Shown in pieces: positions 8,415-17,225 of a stretch of 64,000 nt of DNA. Every line of letters starts with the position of its first letter. The stretch's first letter is position 1. A program made the translations under genes and the position numbers. The DNA is taken from contig NZ_JABFHG010000002.1 of assembly GCF_013112485.1 (NCBI RefSeq), positions 186,001-250,000 of the forward strand, written 5' to 3'. Origin of the DNA: Roseicella sp. DB1501. GTDB taxonomy: Bacteria > Pseudomonadota > Alphaproteobacteria > Acetobacterales > Acetobacteraceae. Below the pieces are notes generated by a model. That model did not search any database. It worked only from the letters and a program-made list of their open reading frames with translations, and was not told where the DNA came from.

Positions 8415-9839
8415 ATGACCAGCCCGACCACCACGCTCGCCGCGACCGGGCTGACGCTGCTGCACATCGGTCTCTCCGCCCTGGTCACCGGCCATGTCCT
8501 GCTGCGCAAGCGCGAGGTCGGCACCGCCATCGGCTGGATTGGCCTCGCCTGGCTTTCGCCCTTCCTCGGCAGCGCCCTCTACTACCTGCTTGGCATCAAC
8601 CGGGTGCGCCGGCGCGCCCGCTCGCTCGACCGCGGCGAGGATGCGGCGCAATCCGCGGCGCCCGAGCCGCCGGGCCCGGAGCTCGACGCCACCCTCGCGG
8701 CCATCGATCGCACCGCGCGGCGGGTCAGCCGCCGCCGCGCCTTGCCCGGCAATGCCGTCGCCCTGCTCCGCTGCGGCGACGAGGCCTATCCGCGCATGCT
8801 CGCCGCCATCGAGGCCGCGACCGCCAGCATCCGGCTCTCCAGCTACATCCTGCGCGACGACGCGGCCGGGGCGCCGATCCTCGACGCGGTGATCCGCGCT
8901 CAGGCCCGCGGCGTCGCGGCGCGGGTGCTGATCGACGGCATCGGCGGCGGCTACTTCCTCTCGCCGGCCTATCGCCGGCTGCGGCGGAACGGCGTGCCGG
9001 CGGCGCGCTTCCTGCACTCGCCGCTGCCCTGGAACATGCCCTTCCTCAATCTCCGCTCGCACAAGAAGGTCCTCGTCATCGACGACGCGCTGGGCTTCGC
9101 CGGCGGCCTCAACATCGGCGCGGAGAACCTGCTGGCCCAGGGCCCGGCGCATCCGGTGCGGGATACGCATTTCGAGCTGCGCGGCCCGGTGGTGGGGCAG
9201 CTCGCCGCCGCCTTCGATGCCGATTGGCATTTCGCCACCGGCGCTCCGGCGCCGCCCGTCGCGCCCGCGCCACCGCGCCCCGCTTCGCCGGCCGGCGACG
9301 CCATCGCCCGCGTCGTCACCTCCGGCCCCGACCAGGACCTGGAGAAGATCGAGGTCGTGCTGCTGCAGGCGATCACCTGCGCCCGCGACTCGATCCGCAT
9401 CATGACGCCCTATTTCCTGCCCGATGACCGGCTGATCACCGCCCTCGCCCTGGCGGCGCTGCGCGGCGTCGCGGTCGATATCGTGGTGCCGGAGCGCAGC
9501 AACCACCGCGCCGTGGACTGGGCCATGCGCGCCCATGTCGGGCCGCTGCTGGCCGCCGGCTGCCGCATCTGGTGGAACCCGCCGCCCTTCGACCACACCA
9601 AGCTGATGGTGGTGGACCGGGCCTGGAGCCTGATCGGCAGCTCGAACTGGGACCTGCGGAGCCTGCGGCTCAATTTCGAGCTCGACCTCGAGATCTACGA
9701 TGCCGCGACCGCGGCGCTGATCGCCGGGCTGATCGAAGCGCGGCGCCGGCAGCGCCTCTCCGCCGGCACGCTCGCCCATCGCTCCCTGCCCGCCCGGCTG
9801 CGCGATGCCGCGATGCGCCTCGCTCTGCCCTATATCTGA
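8415..9839 (+). CDS. cardiolipin synthase, phospholipase D superfamily
   Basis: The 474-residue membrane enzyme should join two phosphatidylglycerols (or PG and another phospholipid) to make cardiolipin. Two N-terminal membrane helices (about residues 8-28 and 38-60) are followed by two HKD motifs. These are H216-K218-D223 in SHKKVLVIDD and H394-K396-D401 in DHTKLMVVDR. The trailing sequences GGLNIG and GSSNWDLRS are also typical. ATG 8415 is chosen because the frame upstream runs back through the tRNA gene; GAGGAGG sits 13 bases before it, slightly far. Other phospholipase D enzymes share the motifs, but the N-terminal helices favour a synthase. Confidence 0.88.
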   Translation: MTSPTTTLAATGLTLLHIGLSALVTGHVLLRKREVGTAIGWIGLAWLSPFLGSALYYLLGINRVRRRARSLDRGEDAAQSAAPEPPGPELDATLAAIDRTARRVSRRRALPGNAVALLRCGDEAYPRMLAAIEAATASIRLSSYILRDDAAGAPILDAVIRAQARGVAARVLIDGIGGGYFLSPAYRRLRRNGVPAARFLHSPLPWNMPFLNLRSHKKVLVIDDALGFAGGLNIGAENLLAQGPAHPVRDTHFELRGPVVGQLAAAFDADWHFATGAPAPPVAPAPPRPASPAGDAIARVVTSGPDQDLEKIEVVLLQAITCARDSIRIMTPYFLPDDRLITALALAALRGVAVDIVVPERSNHRAVDWAMRAHVGPLLAAGCRIWWNPPPFDHTKLMVVDRAWSLIGSSNWDLRSLRLNFELDLEIYDAATAALIAGLIEARRRQRLSAGTLAHRSLPARLRDAAMRLALPYI

Positions 9840-9878
9840 AGCGCTCGCTATGCTGCGCCTGATCCTCGGAGACCTGCG

Positions 9879-10604
9879 ATGCGCGTCCGGCGTCCCGGCC
9901 CGTCCCTCCTCGCCGCCGGCGCCCTCGTGCTGGCGCTGGCCCTGCCCGGCCGGCCGGCGCTGGCAGAGGCCGATCCGCTGGAGGGGGTGAACCGCCGCGT
10001 CCATGCCTTCAACGACCTGGCGCGGCGCTGGGTGCTGGCGCCGCTGGCCGAAGCCTATCGCGCCACCACCACGCCGCGCATCCGGCACGGCATCGCCAAC
10101 GCCTTCGCCAACCTGAACGAGCCGCTCACCCTGGCCAGCAGCCTCGCCGCCGGCGAGACCGGGCTTGCCTGGAACGCCGCGGCGCGCTTCGGCATCAACA
10201 CCACCTTCGGCCTCGGCGGGCTGCGCGACCGGGCGCTGGCCATGGGCTATCCGCGGCATCCCCTCACCCCGGGTGATGCGCTCTGCCATTGGGGAGTGCC
10301 GAGCGGCCCCTTCCTGGTGCTGCCGCTGCTCGGCCCCTCGACCCTGCGCGATGCCGGGGCGCTCGCTGCCACCAGCGCCACGCTGTCGCAGGCGCTCGGC
10401 TCCGACCTCTTCCTCGCCTGGAGCACCGGCGACGCGCTGGTGGGCTACGACGCGCTGCACGACGCGCTGGCCCGGATCGAGGCCGAATCGCTCGATCCCT
10501 ATGCGGTCTATCGCAGCGCCTTCCGGCAGCGGCGCGCGGCGAGCTGCCCCGCCGATCGCGCCGAGGCCGCGGTGGCCGCGCCGGAGGAGCAGGGCCTCCC
10601 CTAG
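9879..10604 (+). CDS. mlaA: MlaA/VacJ family outer-membrane lipid-asymmetry protein
   Basis: The 241-residue protein begins with a signal peptide (to about residue 30, PALAEA) and the family opening DPLEGVNRRVHAFND. The rest (GIANAFANLNEPLTL, FGINTTFGLGGLRD, LGPSTLRDAGAL) is VacJ throughout. Family members remove surface-exposed phospholipid from the outer membrane and pass it to MlaC. There is no lipobox cysteine at the cleavage site, so this copy is probably not lipid-anchored. GGAG lies 6 bases upstream of ATG 9879. It follows the cardiolipin synthase by 39 bases in the same direction, a sensible envelope-lipid pairing. The TAG stop is part of the repeat that begins at 10601. Confidence 0.85.
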   Translation: MRVRRPGPSLLAAGALVLALALPGRPALAEADPLEGVNRRVHAFNDLARRWVLAPLAEAYRATTTPRIRHGIANAFANLNEPLTLASSLAAGETGLAWNAAARFGINTTFGLGGLRDRALAMGYPRHPLTPGDALCHWGVPSGPFLVLPLLGPSTLRDAGALAATSATLSQALGSDLFLAWSTGDALVGYDALHDALARIEAESLDPYAVYRSAFRQRRAASCPADRAEAAVAAPEEQGLP

Positions 10605-10708
10605 AACCATGATCCGCTCACACAGGCTCGCGGATCATGGTCCAGGCCGTTATTTGATCGCGTGATGCACGCTTTTCGGTGCCTCCACCTCAAGCGATCA
10701 CGCCCTAG
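10601..10708. repeat. family B CTAG-bounded repeat, copy 1
   Basis: This 108-bp element starts CTAGAACCATGATCCGC and ends AAGCGATCACGCCCTAG. The first half folds as CCATGATCCGC/GCGGATCATGG, an 11-bp stem. The second half pairs TGATCGC with GCGATCA. Its left CTAG contains the mlaA stop codon. Other copies are at 19706, 34493 and 61485. Confidence 0.85.
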
Positions 10709-10786
10709 CCTTCCTACGGGTCGCATCCCGCCGGCACCGGCCCCATATGCCGGCCCACCGCCCCGCCGCATCGGGAGACGCCCCGC

Positions 10787-12265
10787 ATGGCCGCCCGCTT
10801 CCCCTTCGACAACAGCTATGCCCGCCTGCCGCCCCGCTTCTTCGCCCGGCTCGACCCGACGCCGGTCGCCGATCCGCGCCTGCTGCGCCTGAACGCGCCG
10901 CTGGCGGAGCAGCTCGGGCTCGACCCGGCGGCGCTGGCGGGCGCCGAGGGCGCGGCGATCTTCGCCGGCAACCGCCTGCCCGAAGGGGCGGAGCCGATCG
11001 CGCTGGCCTATGCCGGGCATCAGTTCGGGCATTTCGTGCCGCAGCTCGGCGACGGCCGCGCCATCCTGCTCGGCGAGGTGGTGGACCGCGAGGGGCGGCG
11101 GCGCGACATCCAGCTCAAGGGCTCCGGCCGGACACCCTTCTCGCGCGGCGGCGACGGTCGCGCCGCCTTCGGCCCGGTGCTGCGAGAATACATCGTCAGC
11201 GAGGCCATGGCGGCGCTCGGCGTGCCCACCACGCGCAGCCTCGCGGCCGTTGCGACCGGCGAGCATGTCTTCCGCGAGGCGGCGCTGCCGGGCGCGGTGC
11301 TGACCCGCGTCGCGGCGAGCCATCTCCGCGTCGGCAGCTTCCAGTATTTCGCCGCGCGCGGCGATGCCGAGGCGGTGCGGCTGCTGGCCGATTACGCCAT
11401 CGCCCGCCATGAGCCGGAGGCCGCCTCGGCCGCCAACCCCTATCGCGCCTTCCTCGAAGGCGTGGCGCGGCGGCAGGCGGCGCTGGTCGCGCAATGGCTG
11501 CAGATCGGCTTCATCCACGGCGTGATGAACACCGACAACTGCGCCATCTCCGGCGAGACCATCGATTACGGCCCCTGCGCCTTCATGGATGCCTATGACC
11601 CGAAGGCGGTCTTCAGCTCCATCGACAGCTTCGGCCGCTATGCCTACGCCAACCAGCCGCGCATCGCGCAATGGAACCTCGCCCGGCTGGCCGAGACGCT
11701 GCTGCCCCTGCTCGCCGAGACCGAGGAGGCCGCGGTGGAGGTGGCGCAGGCGGCGCTGGGCGATTTCGCAACGCGGTTCGAGGCGCTGCACCGCGCCGGC
11801 CTGCTGCGGAAGATCGGCCTCGCCGGCGACGACCCGACCGATCTCGAGCTGGTCCAGGCGCTGCTGCAGCGCATGGCGGAGACGGGCGCCGACTTCACCC
11901 TGACCTTCCGCCGTCTCTGCAATGCCGCCGCTGGGCCGGAAGGCGATGCGGCGCTGCGGGCGCTGTTCCGCGACCCGGCCGCCTACGATAGCTGGGCGCC
12001 GGCCTGGCGGGAGCGGCTGGCGGCGCAGCCGGGCGGGCCGCGGGACCGGGCCGCCGCCATGCGCGCGACCAATCCCGCCGTGATCCCGCGCAACCACCAG
12101 ATCGAGGCGGTGATCACGGCCGCGGTCGAGCGCGACGACCTCGCGCCCTTCGAGGCGCTGCTCGCGGCCACCGCCCGGCCCTTCGAGGAGCGGCCGGAGA
12201 TCGAGCCCTTCATGCTGCCGCCACGCGAGGAGGAGCGGGTGCTGCAGACCTTCTGCGGCACGTGA
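10787..12265 (+). CDS. selO: SelO/YdiU pseudokinase-fold protein AMP-transferase
   Basis: The 492-residue protein belongs to the SelO family, which transfers AMP to Ser, Thr or Tyr of target proteins and is tied to redox stress. Family landmarks are all present: YAGHQFGHFVPQLGDGRA, DIQLKGSGRTPFSRGGDGRA, REYIVSEAMAALGVPTTRSL, GFIHGVMNTDN and DYGPCAFMDAYDP. The C-terminus VLQTFCGT keeps the Cys found near the end of many members. GGGAG nine bases before ATG 10787 supports the start. It stands alone between two intergenic repeats. Length is normal for bacterial SelO. Confidence 0.93.
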   Translation: MAARFPFDNSYARLPPRFFARLDPTPVADPRLLRLNAPLAEQLGLDPAALAGAEGAAIFAGNRLPEGAEPIALAYAGHQFGHFVPQLGDGRAILLGEVVDREGRRRDIQLKGSGRTPFSRGGDGRAAFGPVLREYIVSEAMAALGVPTTRSLAAVATGEHVFREAALPGAVLTRVAASHLRVGSFQYFAARGDAEAVRLLADYAIARHEPEAASAANPYRAFLEGVARRQAALVAQWLQIGFIHGVMNTDNCAISGETIDYGPCAFMDAYDPKAVFSSIDSFGRYAYANQPRIAQWNLARLAETLLPLLAETEEAAVEVAQAALGDFATRFEALHRAGLLRKIGLAGDDPTDLELVQALLQRMAETGADFTLTFRRLCNAAAGPEGDAALRALFRDPAAYDSWAPAWRERLAAQPGGPRDRAAAMRATNPAVIPRNHQIEAVITAAVERDDLAPFEALLAATARPFEERPEIEPFMLPPREEERVLQTFCGT

Positions 12266-12267
12266 TA

Positions 12268-12380
12268 CTCCCCACCAAGCCGCTGCGCGGCTCCGTGGGG
12301 GCCCTGGAATTCGCTCCTGCACCTTGATGCGTCACGGCCTGCCGCGACGACGCCGCGGCAGGGCACCGGGCGGCGATGGC
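12268..12380 (+). repeat. family A intergenic repeat, copy 2
   Basis: It starts 2 bases after the selO stop. A hairpin of CCCCAC...GTGGGG with inner AGCCGC/GCGGCT pairing is followed by CTCCTGC, GATGCGTCACGGCCTGCCGCG and GGGCGGCGATGG. The tail is colinear with copies at 2158 and 23397. Confidence 0.7.
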
Positions 12381-12700
12381 GGGGGCTGTGCCTGTGCAAG
12401 CGGGACGCACCCGCCCCTGATCCATCCCCCGAACGCGCGACGGCCCCGGCATCCGACGATGCCAGGGCCGCTTGCTCCTGTTGGTTCAGGGCTGTTCTGC
12501 GACGGGACCGACCCTCCCAGGACGGCGATGGCGGCCTTATGTCATAAAACTGTCGCTCAACAAGAATTACCCCACGATACAAACTTCACGGCTCTGCGAG
12601 TGTTGCGCTTGAGCCTGGGATGGACGGCCGACCGACCCGGCTTGCGCAATCGCTCCGGCTTCCGCAGGCTGCGGGTGAAGACTCCCAGCCGGAACCGTCC
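12381..12700. other. 320-base gap with an AT-rich core
   Basis: No gene is supported here. The core 12535-12600 is clearly more AT-rich than its surroundings and includes the dyad TTATGTCATAA (12537-12547). It probably holds the promoter of the following CoxG-like gene, but no convincing -35/-10 pair stands out. A short open frame from 12620 joins that gene in phase; its residues have no family resemblance and no binding site. Confidence 0.4.
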
Positions 12701-13429
12701 ATGCCCGAACTTGTGGAACAGACGCGCATTGCGGCGCCACTCGATGTTGTATGGCCGCTGCTGAGCGACCCTGCGGCGGTGGCGAGCTGCATCCCCGGTG
12801 CGACCCTCGCGCCCGAGCAGGGCGACGGCGTCTGGCGCGGCGCGGTGAAGGTGCGCTTCGGCCCGACCACCGCGACCTTCCGCGGCGAGGCGACGCTCGG
12901 CTTCGACCACGAGGCGCATCGCTGCAGCATCGAGGGCCGCGGCATCGACCAGCGCGGCGCCTCGCGCGCCCTCTCCTCCGGCACGGTCGCGGCGCGCGCC
13001 GATGGCGCGGACACGTTGCTCGATGTCGAAGGGCGCTTCACCGTGACCGGGCCGCTCGAGACCTTCGCCAATGCCGGCGGCGTGCATGTCGCGCGCGCCC
13101 TGCTCGGCGAGTTCTCCGCCAACATGGCGAGGCTGGTGGCCGAGCGCGGCCAGGCCGCCCTGCCGGCGATGGCGGAGGCAGCGGCGCCCGAGCCGCCGTC
13201 CGCCGCCCCGGTCGCCCCCGTGGCCGCCGCGCGGATTGCCCCCGTCGCCCCCGCCCCGGTCGCCGCGCCGCCCGCATCGACCCCCACCCCGGCGCCGGCC
13301 CCGACACCGCCCCCCGCCCCTCCCCGCACCCCGTCCCTGGCGCCGGCCCGCGAGCTGAGCGCCTTCCGCCTCGCCTGGCTCGCCTTCCGCTCCTGGCTGC
13401 GCAGCCTCCTGGGCAAAGGAACCCCCTGA
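12701..13429 (+). CDS. CoxG-like SRPBCC domain protein
   Basis: The 242-residue protein has an N-terminal CoxG/SRPBCC domain (about 1-150) starting MPELVEQTRIAAPLDVVWPL, with LLSDPAAVASCIPGA and GPLETFANAGG later on. A linker of about 60 residues made almost only of Pro, Ala, Val and Thr (about 160-220) leads to a basic and hydrophobic C-terminal helix (RLAWLAFRSWLRSLLGKG). That helix could attach the protein to the membrane, as CoxG does for CO dehydrogenase. ATG 12701 is chosen for domain alignment; only a weak GGAA precedes it. It lies 2 bases from the TPP enzyme gene and is probably co-transcribed. The molybdenum hydroxylase genes are 22 kb away, so partnership with them is uncertain. Confidence 0.75.
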   Translation: MPELVEQTRIAAPLDVVWPLLSDPAAVASCIPGATLAPEQGDGVWRGAVKVRFGPTTATFRGEATLGFDHEAHRCSIEGRGIDQRGASRALSSGTVAARADGADTLLDVEGRFTVTGPLETFANAGGVHVARALLGEFSANMARLVAERGQAALPAMAEAAAPEPPSAAPVAPVAAARIAPVAPAPVAAPPASTPTPAPAPTPPPAPPRTPSLAPARELSAFRLAWLAFRSWLRSLLGKGTP

Positions 13430-13431
13430 CC

Positions 13432-15096
13432 ATGGCCGACCCGAAGCTCTCCGATGTCCTCGCCCAGGCCTTCGCGGCCGAGGGCTGCGAGGTGCTCTTC
13501 ACCCTGATGGGCGATGCCAACATGTACTGGTCGGAGGCCATGTCGCGGCAGCCGGGGGTGCGGGTGGTGAATGCCCGGCACGAGCACTGCGCCGTCGCCA
13601 TGGCCGATGCCTATGCGCGCGCCACCGGCAAGGTCGGCGTCGCCTCCACCACCTGCGGCCCCGGCTTCACCCAGATCATGACCGGGCTGACCATCGCCGC
13701 GCGGGCGAACGTGCCGCTCGTCGTCTTCGCCGGCGATTCGCCGCTGCTCGCCTCCTTCTACCTGCAGCAGATCGACATGGCGCCGCTCGCCCAGGCGACC
13801 GGCGCGCATTACATCCCGATCCGCTCGCTCGACCGCGCCCTCGACAATGTCCGCGAGGCCTTCCACACCGCGGCGCTGGAACGCCGGCCGGTGGTGCTCT
13901 CGGTGCCGATGGACCTGCAGAAGCAGGCCTATCCCTACATGGCGGACTACATCCCCTCGGCCGACTACCTGCCGATGCCGCAGCGGCCGATGCCCGACCC
14001 GGCGATGGTGGAGCGCGTCGTCGCCATGATCGCCGAGGCGGAGAAGCCGGTGATCATCGCCGGCCGCGGCGCCCGGCTCGCCCGCGCCCGGGCGGAGATC
14101 GAGGCGCTGGCCGAGGCCAGCGGCGCGCTGCTCGCCACCTCGCTGCAGGCCAAGGGGATGTTCGAGGGCAATCCCTTCGCCCTCGACATCGCCGGCGCCT
14201 TCGCCTCCGACTTCGCGCGCGAATGCTTCGCCGAGGCGGACCTCGTCATCGGCATCGGCGTCGGGCTCGGCGCCTACACGACCGAGAGCGGCTATCTCTA
14301 CCCGAATGCCCGCACGGTGCAGATCGACACCCATCCGCGCGGGCTGTGGCAGGGGCTGCGCACCGCCGACCTGCATGTCATCGCCGATGCGGCGGGCGGC
14401 GCCGAGGCGATCGCCGCCGCGCTCGCGCAGCGCGGCCTGCGTAAGGAGGGCTTCCGCAGCGCCGCGCTGGCCGCGCAGATCGCGGAGGACCGGCCCGACC
14501 GCAAGGAGTTCGCCATCGCCCCCGGCCTGGTCGATCCACGCCAGGCGATGCTCGAGCTCGACGCCATCGTGCCGAAGGACTGGGACGTGGTGATCGGCGG
14601 CGGGCATTTCCTCGGCATCGCCATGACGCATCTGCGCGGCCGGGCGCCCGAGCGAATCAACGTGGTCTGCGACTTCGGCGCCATCGGCAACGGGCTGCCC
14701 GGGGCGATCGGCGTCGCCGCCGCGCGGCGGGACGGCAAGGTGCTGCTGATCGAGGGCGATGGCAGCCTGCTGATGCATGCGCAGGAGCTGGAGACGATCC
14801 GGCGCGAAGGGCACCGAATGCTGATCGCCACCATCAACGATGGCGGCTACGGCGCCGAGATCCACAAATTCCGCGCCACCGGCCTCGACCCGGCGCTGGT
14901 CATCCATGGCCGCGGCGACCTCGCGGCGGTGGCGGGCGGCTTCGGCATCCGCGGCGACACCGTCACCTCGCTCGGCGGCATGCAGCGGCTGTTCGAGGCG
15001 CATCAGGCCTCGAACGGCACCAGCCTGTGGGACATCCACACCGACGACACGGTGGTCTCCCGCCCCTATCGCCGGGTGCATTACGGCGAGGCATGA
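13432..15096 (+). CDS. thiamine diphosphate-dependent enzyme, acetolactate synthase-like
   Basis: The 554-residue enzyme has the three-domain layout of acetolactate synthase and oxalyl-CoA or benzoylformate decarboxylases. The PYR domain holds the catalytic Glu51 (VNARHEHCAVAMADAYAR), the central domain is near 190-320, and the PP domain has the metal site EGDGSLLMHAQELETI with N about 28 residues after GDG (INDGGYG). AAAGGA lies 11 bases before ATG 13432. It is not a standard IlvB: no regulatory subunit adjoins it and the preceding gene is CoxG-like. The substrate cannot be assigned; a 2-oxo acid or an acyl-CoA is possible. Confidence 0.8.
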   Translation: MADPKLSDVLAQAFAAEGCEVLFTLMGDANMYWSEAMSRQPGVRVVNARHEHCAVAMADAYARATGKVGVASTTCGPGFTQIMTGLTIAARANVPLVVFAGDSPLLASFYLQQIDMAPLAQATGAHYIPIRSLDRALDNVREAFHTAALERRPVVLSVPMDLQKQAYPYMADYIPSADYLPMPQRPMPDPAMVERVVAMIAEAEKPVIIAGRGARLARARAEIEALAEASGALLATSLQAKGMFEGNPFALDIAGAFASDFARECFAEADLVIGIGVGLGAYTTESGYLYPNARTVQIDTHPRGLWQGLRTADLHVIADAAGGAEAIAAALAQRGLRKEGFRSAALAAQIAEDRPDRKEFAIAPGLVDPRQAMLELDAIVPKDWDVVIGGGHFLGIAMTHLRGRAPERINVVCDFGAIGNGLPGAIGVAAARRDGKVLLIEGDGSLLMHAQELETIRREGHRMLIATINDGGYGAEIHKFRATGLDPALVIHGRGDLAAVAGGFGIRGDTVTSLGGMQRLFEAHQASNGTSLWDIHTDDTVVSRPYRRVHYGEA

Positions 15097-15102
15097 CGGG
15101 GT

Positions 15103-15133
15103 CCCCACGGCGGCGCGCGGCGACGTCGTGGGG
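15103..15133. terminator. GC hairpin between convergent genes
   Basis: CCCCACG (15103-15109) pairs with CGTGGGG (15127-15133) around a 17-base loop, six bases after the TPP enzyme stop and eight before the end of the convergent Bug gene. The outer arms match the CCCCAC/GTGGGG hairpins of repeat family A, but the conserved tail is missing. There is no T-run. Confidence 0.45.
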
Positions 15134-15140
15134 ATATGCC

Positions 15141-16124
15141 CTATTCCAGTCGGATCTGCGTCTCGCGCAGCAGCCGGGCGAGCGACTCCGCGGCCGGGCG
15201 CATCTCGGCGGTGAAGGCCTCGGGCGGGCCGGGCTGCGGCGTCACGCCATTCTCCTCCAGCCAGCCATGCATCGCCGGCGCGGTGAGGATGCCGCGCAGC
15301 GCCGCGTTCAGCCGGCCGATCACCGGGGCCGGCGTGCCGGCGGGCGCGAAGAGGCCGAGCCCCTCGGCGATGGCGGCGCCCGGCACCGCCTCGGCCACGG
15401 TCGGCAGATCCGGCGCGACCGGGGCGCGGGCGGCATTGGCGACGGCGATGGGCCGGGCGCTGCCATCCGTCATGTAGGGCCGGGCGAAGAGCCAGGTGGC
15501 GAGCGTCGCCTGCACCCGCCCGCCAAGGAAATCCGTCATCGCCGCCGCGCCGCCGCGATAGGGCACGTGGTTCATGCTCAGCCGGCCATAGGCCATCATC
15601 TGCTCGATCAGCAGGTGGTAGGAGCTGCCGAAGCCGACGCTGGCGAAATTGAGCGCGCCGGGATGCGCCGCGACATGGCGGGTGAAGTCCTGCAGCGTCC
15701 GCACCGGCAGGTCGGGCCGCACCAGCAGCACCACGGTCATCGGCCCGACCATCCCGACCGGCGCCAGGTCCTTGAAGGGATCGAATCCGACCGACAGCTT
15801 CGCCGCCGCGGCGATGATCAGGTTGCCGTAGGAGGTGAAGAGCAGCGTATGCCCATCCGGGGCGGCGCGCGCGACATAAGCCCCCGCGACATTGCCGCCG
15901 GCGCCGCCGCGATTCTCGACGATGATGGAGGCGCCGAGCGCGGTGCCGAGCTGCTCGGCGACGCGCCGGCCCACCGTGTCGGTGATCGCGCCGGGCGGAT
16001 AGGCGACCACCAGGCTCACCGGCCGCGCCGGCCAGGGTGGACCGGCGGGCGGATCGGCGGCGCGCGCCGCCGCCGGCAGCAGGCCGAGCCAGAGCAGCGC
16101 GGCGGCGAGCCGGCGTCGCCTCAT
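15141..16124 (-). CDS. Bug-family (TctC) solute-binding protein
   Basis: The 327-residue periplasmic protein has a signal peptide (MRRRRLAAALLWLGLLPAA, cleavage near 26) and the Bug core: WPARPVSLVVAYPPGAITDT, GASIIVENRGGAGG, APDGHTLLFTSYG and NHVPYRGGAAAMTDFL. Such proteins usually bind carboxylates for tripartite tricarboxylate transporters. No TctA or TctB lies nearby. Its ATG overlaps the stop of the upstream acyl-CoA dehydrogenase by 4 bases (ATGA), so it is translationally coupled as the last gene of a catabolic operon. The ligand is therefore likely to be the substrate or a product of that pathway. Confidence 0.88.
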   Translation of the reverse strand: MRRRRLAAALLWLGLLPAAARAADPPAGPPWPARPVSLVVAYPPGAITDTVGRRVAEQLGTALGASIIVENRGGAGGNVAGAYVARAAPDGHTLLFTSYGNLIIAAAAKLSVGFDPFKDLAPVGMVGPMTVVLLVRPDLPVRTLQDFTRHVAAHPGALNFASVGFGSSYHLLIEQMMAYGRLSMNHVPYRGGAAAMTDFLGGRVQATLATWLFARPYMTDGSARPIAVANAARAPVAPDLPTVAEAVPGAAIAEGLGLFAPAGTPAPVIGRLNAALRGILTAPAMHGWLEENGVTPQPGPPEAFTAEMRPAAESLARLLRETQIRLE

Positions 16125-17224
16125 GCCGCGAATCCCTGGACCATCGCCGCTTCCTCGCGGCAACGCTCCGGCCCGCCGAGGAGCTGGCGGTTGCCGGCGA
16201 TGCGCTTGAACCAGAAGGGCAGGCCCAGCAGCTCGGTGAAGCCCATGCCGCCATGCACCTCGGTCGCGTGCCGGGCGACGTCGCGCCCAACCTCGTCGAG
16301 ATGCGCCTTCACCTGGCAGGCGAGCATCCGTGCCTCGGCAACGCCCCCTGCCCGGGCTGCATCCTGGGCCGCCGCGGCATGCCGGAGGAAGGCGTGGCAG
16401 GGCTCCAGCCAGGCCGCCATCTCGGCGCAGACATGCTTGACGCCCTGGAAGCTGGCGATGGCCCGGCCGAATTGCCGGCGCTGCCCGGCATAGGCGACCG
16501 CCTGGTCGAGCATGGCCTGGGCCGCGCCCAGCGTCTCGGCGGCGAGGATCACCCGGCCGGCATCGAGCACCGGCGCGGCATCGCCGGGCAGCAACCGCGC
16601 CGGCGCGTCGCTGAGCGAGAGCGCCGCCAGCGGCCGCAGCCGGTCGAGGCCCGGGCGCGGCCGCAGCGCGACGCCGGGCGCATCGAGGGCGAGCAGCGCC
16701 AGCCCCTCCCCCCGCCCGTCCCTTGGCAGGGCCAGCAGCGCATGCGTCGCGCCACCGGCCTCGACCAGCGGCGCGACCTCGCCGGAGAGGCGCTCGCCGT
16801 CCCGCCGCAGGGTGCAGGACCCGGTCCCACCCGCCAGGGCGCCGAGGGCGAAGGCGACACGCATCCGGCCCGCGGCGAGGGCCGGCAGCCACTCGGCCTG
16901 CGCCGCCGGATCGCCGAGGTGCCGCAACGCCAGCGGCGCCAGCACGGCGCTGCTGAGGAAGGGCGTGGGCGCGGCATGGTAGCCCAGCGCCTCGGCGGCG
17001 AGCGCGGCATCGGCCAGGCCGAGCCCGGCGCCGCCCGCCGCCTCCGGCAGCAGCAGCCCGGGCAGGCCGAGCTCCGTCAGCGCCGTCCAGAGCACCGCAT
17101 CGAATGTCCCATCCCCGGCCGCCTCTGCCGCCGCCTGCCGTGCGGCCTGCGTCACCCGCGCCGCCAGCACCCCGCGCAGGGAGGTGTCGAAGAGGCGCTG
17201 CTCCTCGCTCAGCCCGAATGCCAT
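16121..17224 (-). CDS. acyl-CoA dehydrogenase family protein (small subunit-like)
   Basis: The 367-residue flavoprotein has the N-terminal helical, middle beta and C-terminal helical domains of the acyl-CoA dehydrogenase fold. Motifs include QRRQFGRAIASFQGVKH and, near the end, ATEVHGGMGFTELLGLPFWF. The middle domain is short and poor in the usual FAD contact motifs, as in the divergent half of two-subunit enzymes. It is preceded by a second acyl-CoA dehydrogenase gene with a one-base gap. Known pairs of this kind form heteromers acting on bulky CoA thioesters such as steroid side chains or aromatic acids; that is an analogy, not a substrate assignment. Confidence 0.85.
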   Translation of the reverse strand: MAFGLSEEQRLFDTSLRGVLAARVTQAARQAAAEAAGDGTFDAVLWTALTELGLPGLLLPEAAGGAGLGLADAALAAEALGYHAAPTPFLSSAVLAPLALRHLGDPAAQAEWLPALAAGRMRVAFALGALAGGTGSCTLRRDGERLSGEVAPLVEAGGATHALLALPRDGRGEGLALLALDAPGVALRPRPGLDRLRPLAALSLSDAPARLLPGDAAPVLDAGRVILAAETLGAAQAMLDQAVAYAGQRRQFGRAIASFQGVKHVCAEMAAWLEPCHAFLRHAAAAQDAARAGGVAEARMLACQVKAHLDEVGRDVARHATEVHGGMGFTELLGLPFWFKRIAGNRQLLGGPERCREEAAMVQGFAA

Positions 17225-17225
17225 G

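Noticed and set aside
12241-12265. Possible selenocysteine site at the end of selO
   Set aside because: The terminal FCGT uses an ordinary Cys codon; TGA after it is the real stop and there is no in-frame continuation of the family.
10601-12322. 573-codon frame opposite selO
   Set aside because: Mirror of the SelO coding bias; begins inside the family A repeat and ends in repeat B.
12324-12764. 146-codon plus-strand frame before the CoxG gene
   Set aside because: Starts inside repeat A and overlaps CoxG in another phase; no motif and no ribosome-binding site.
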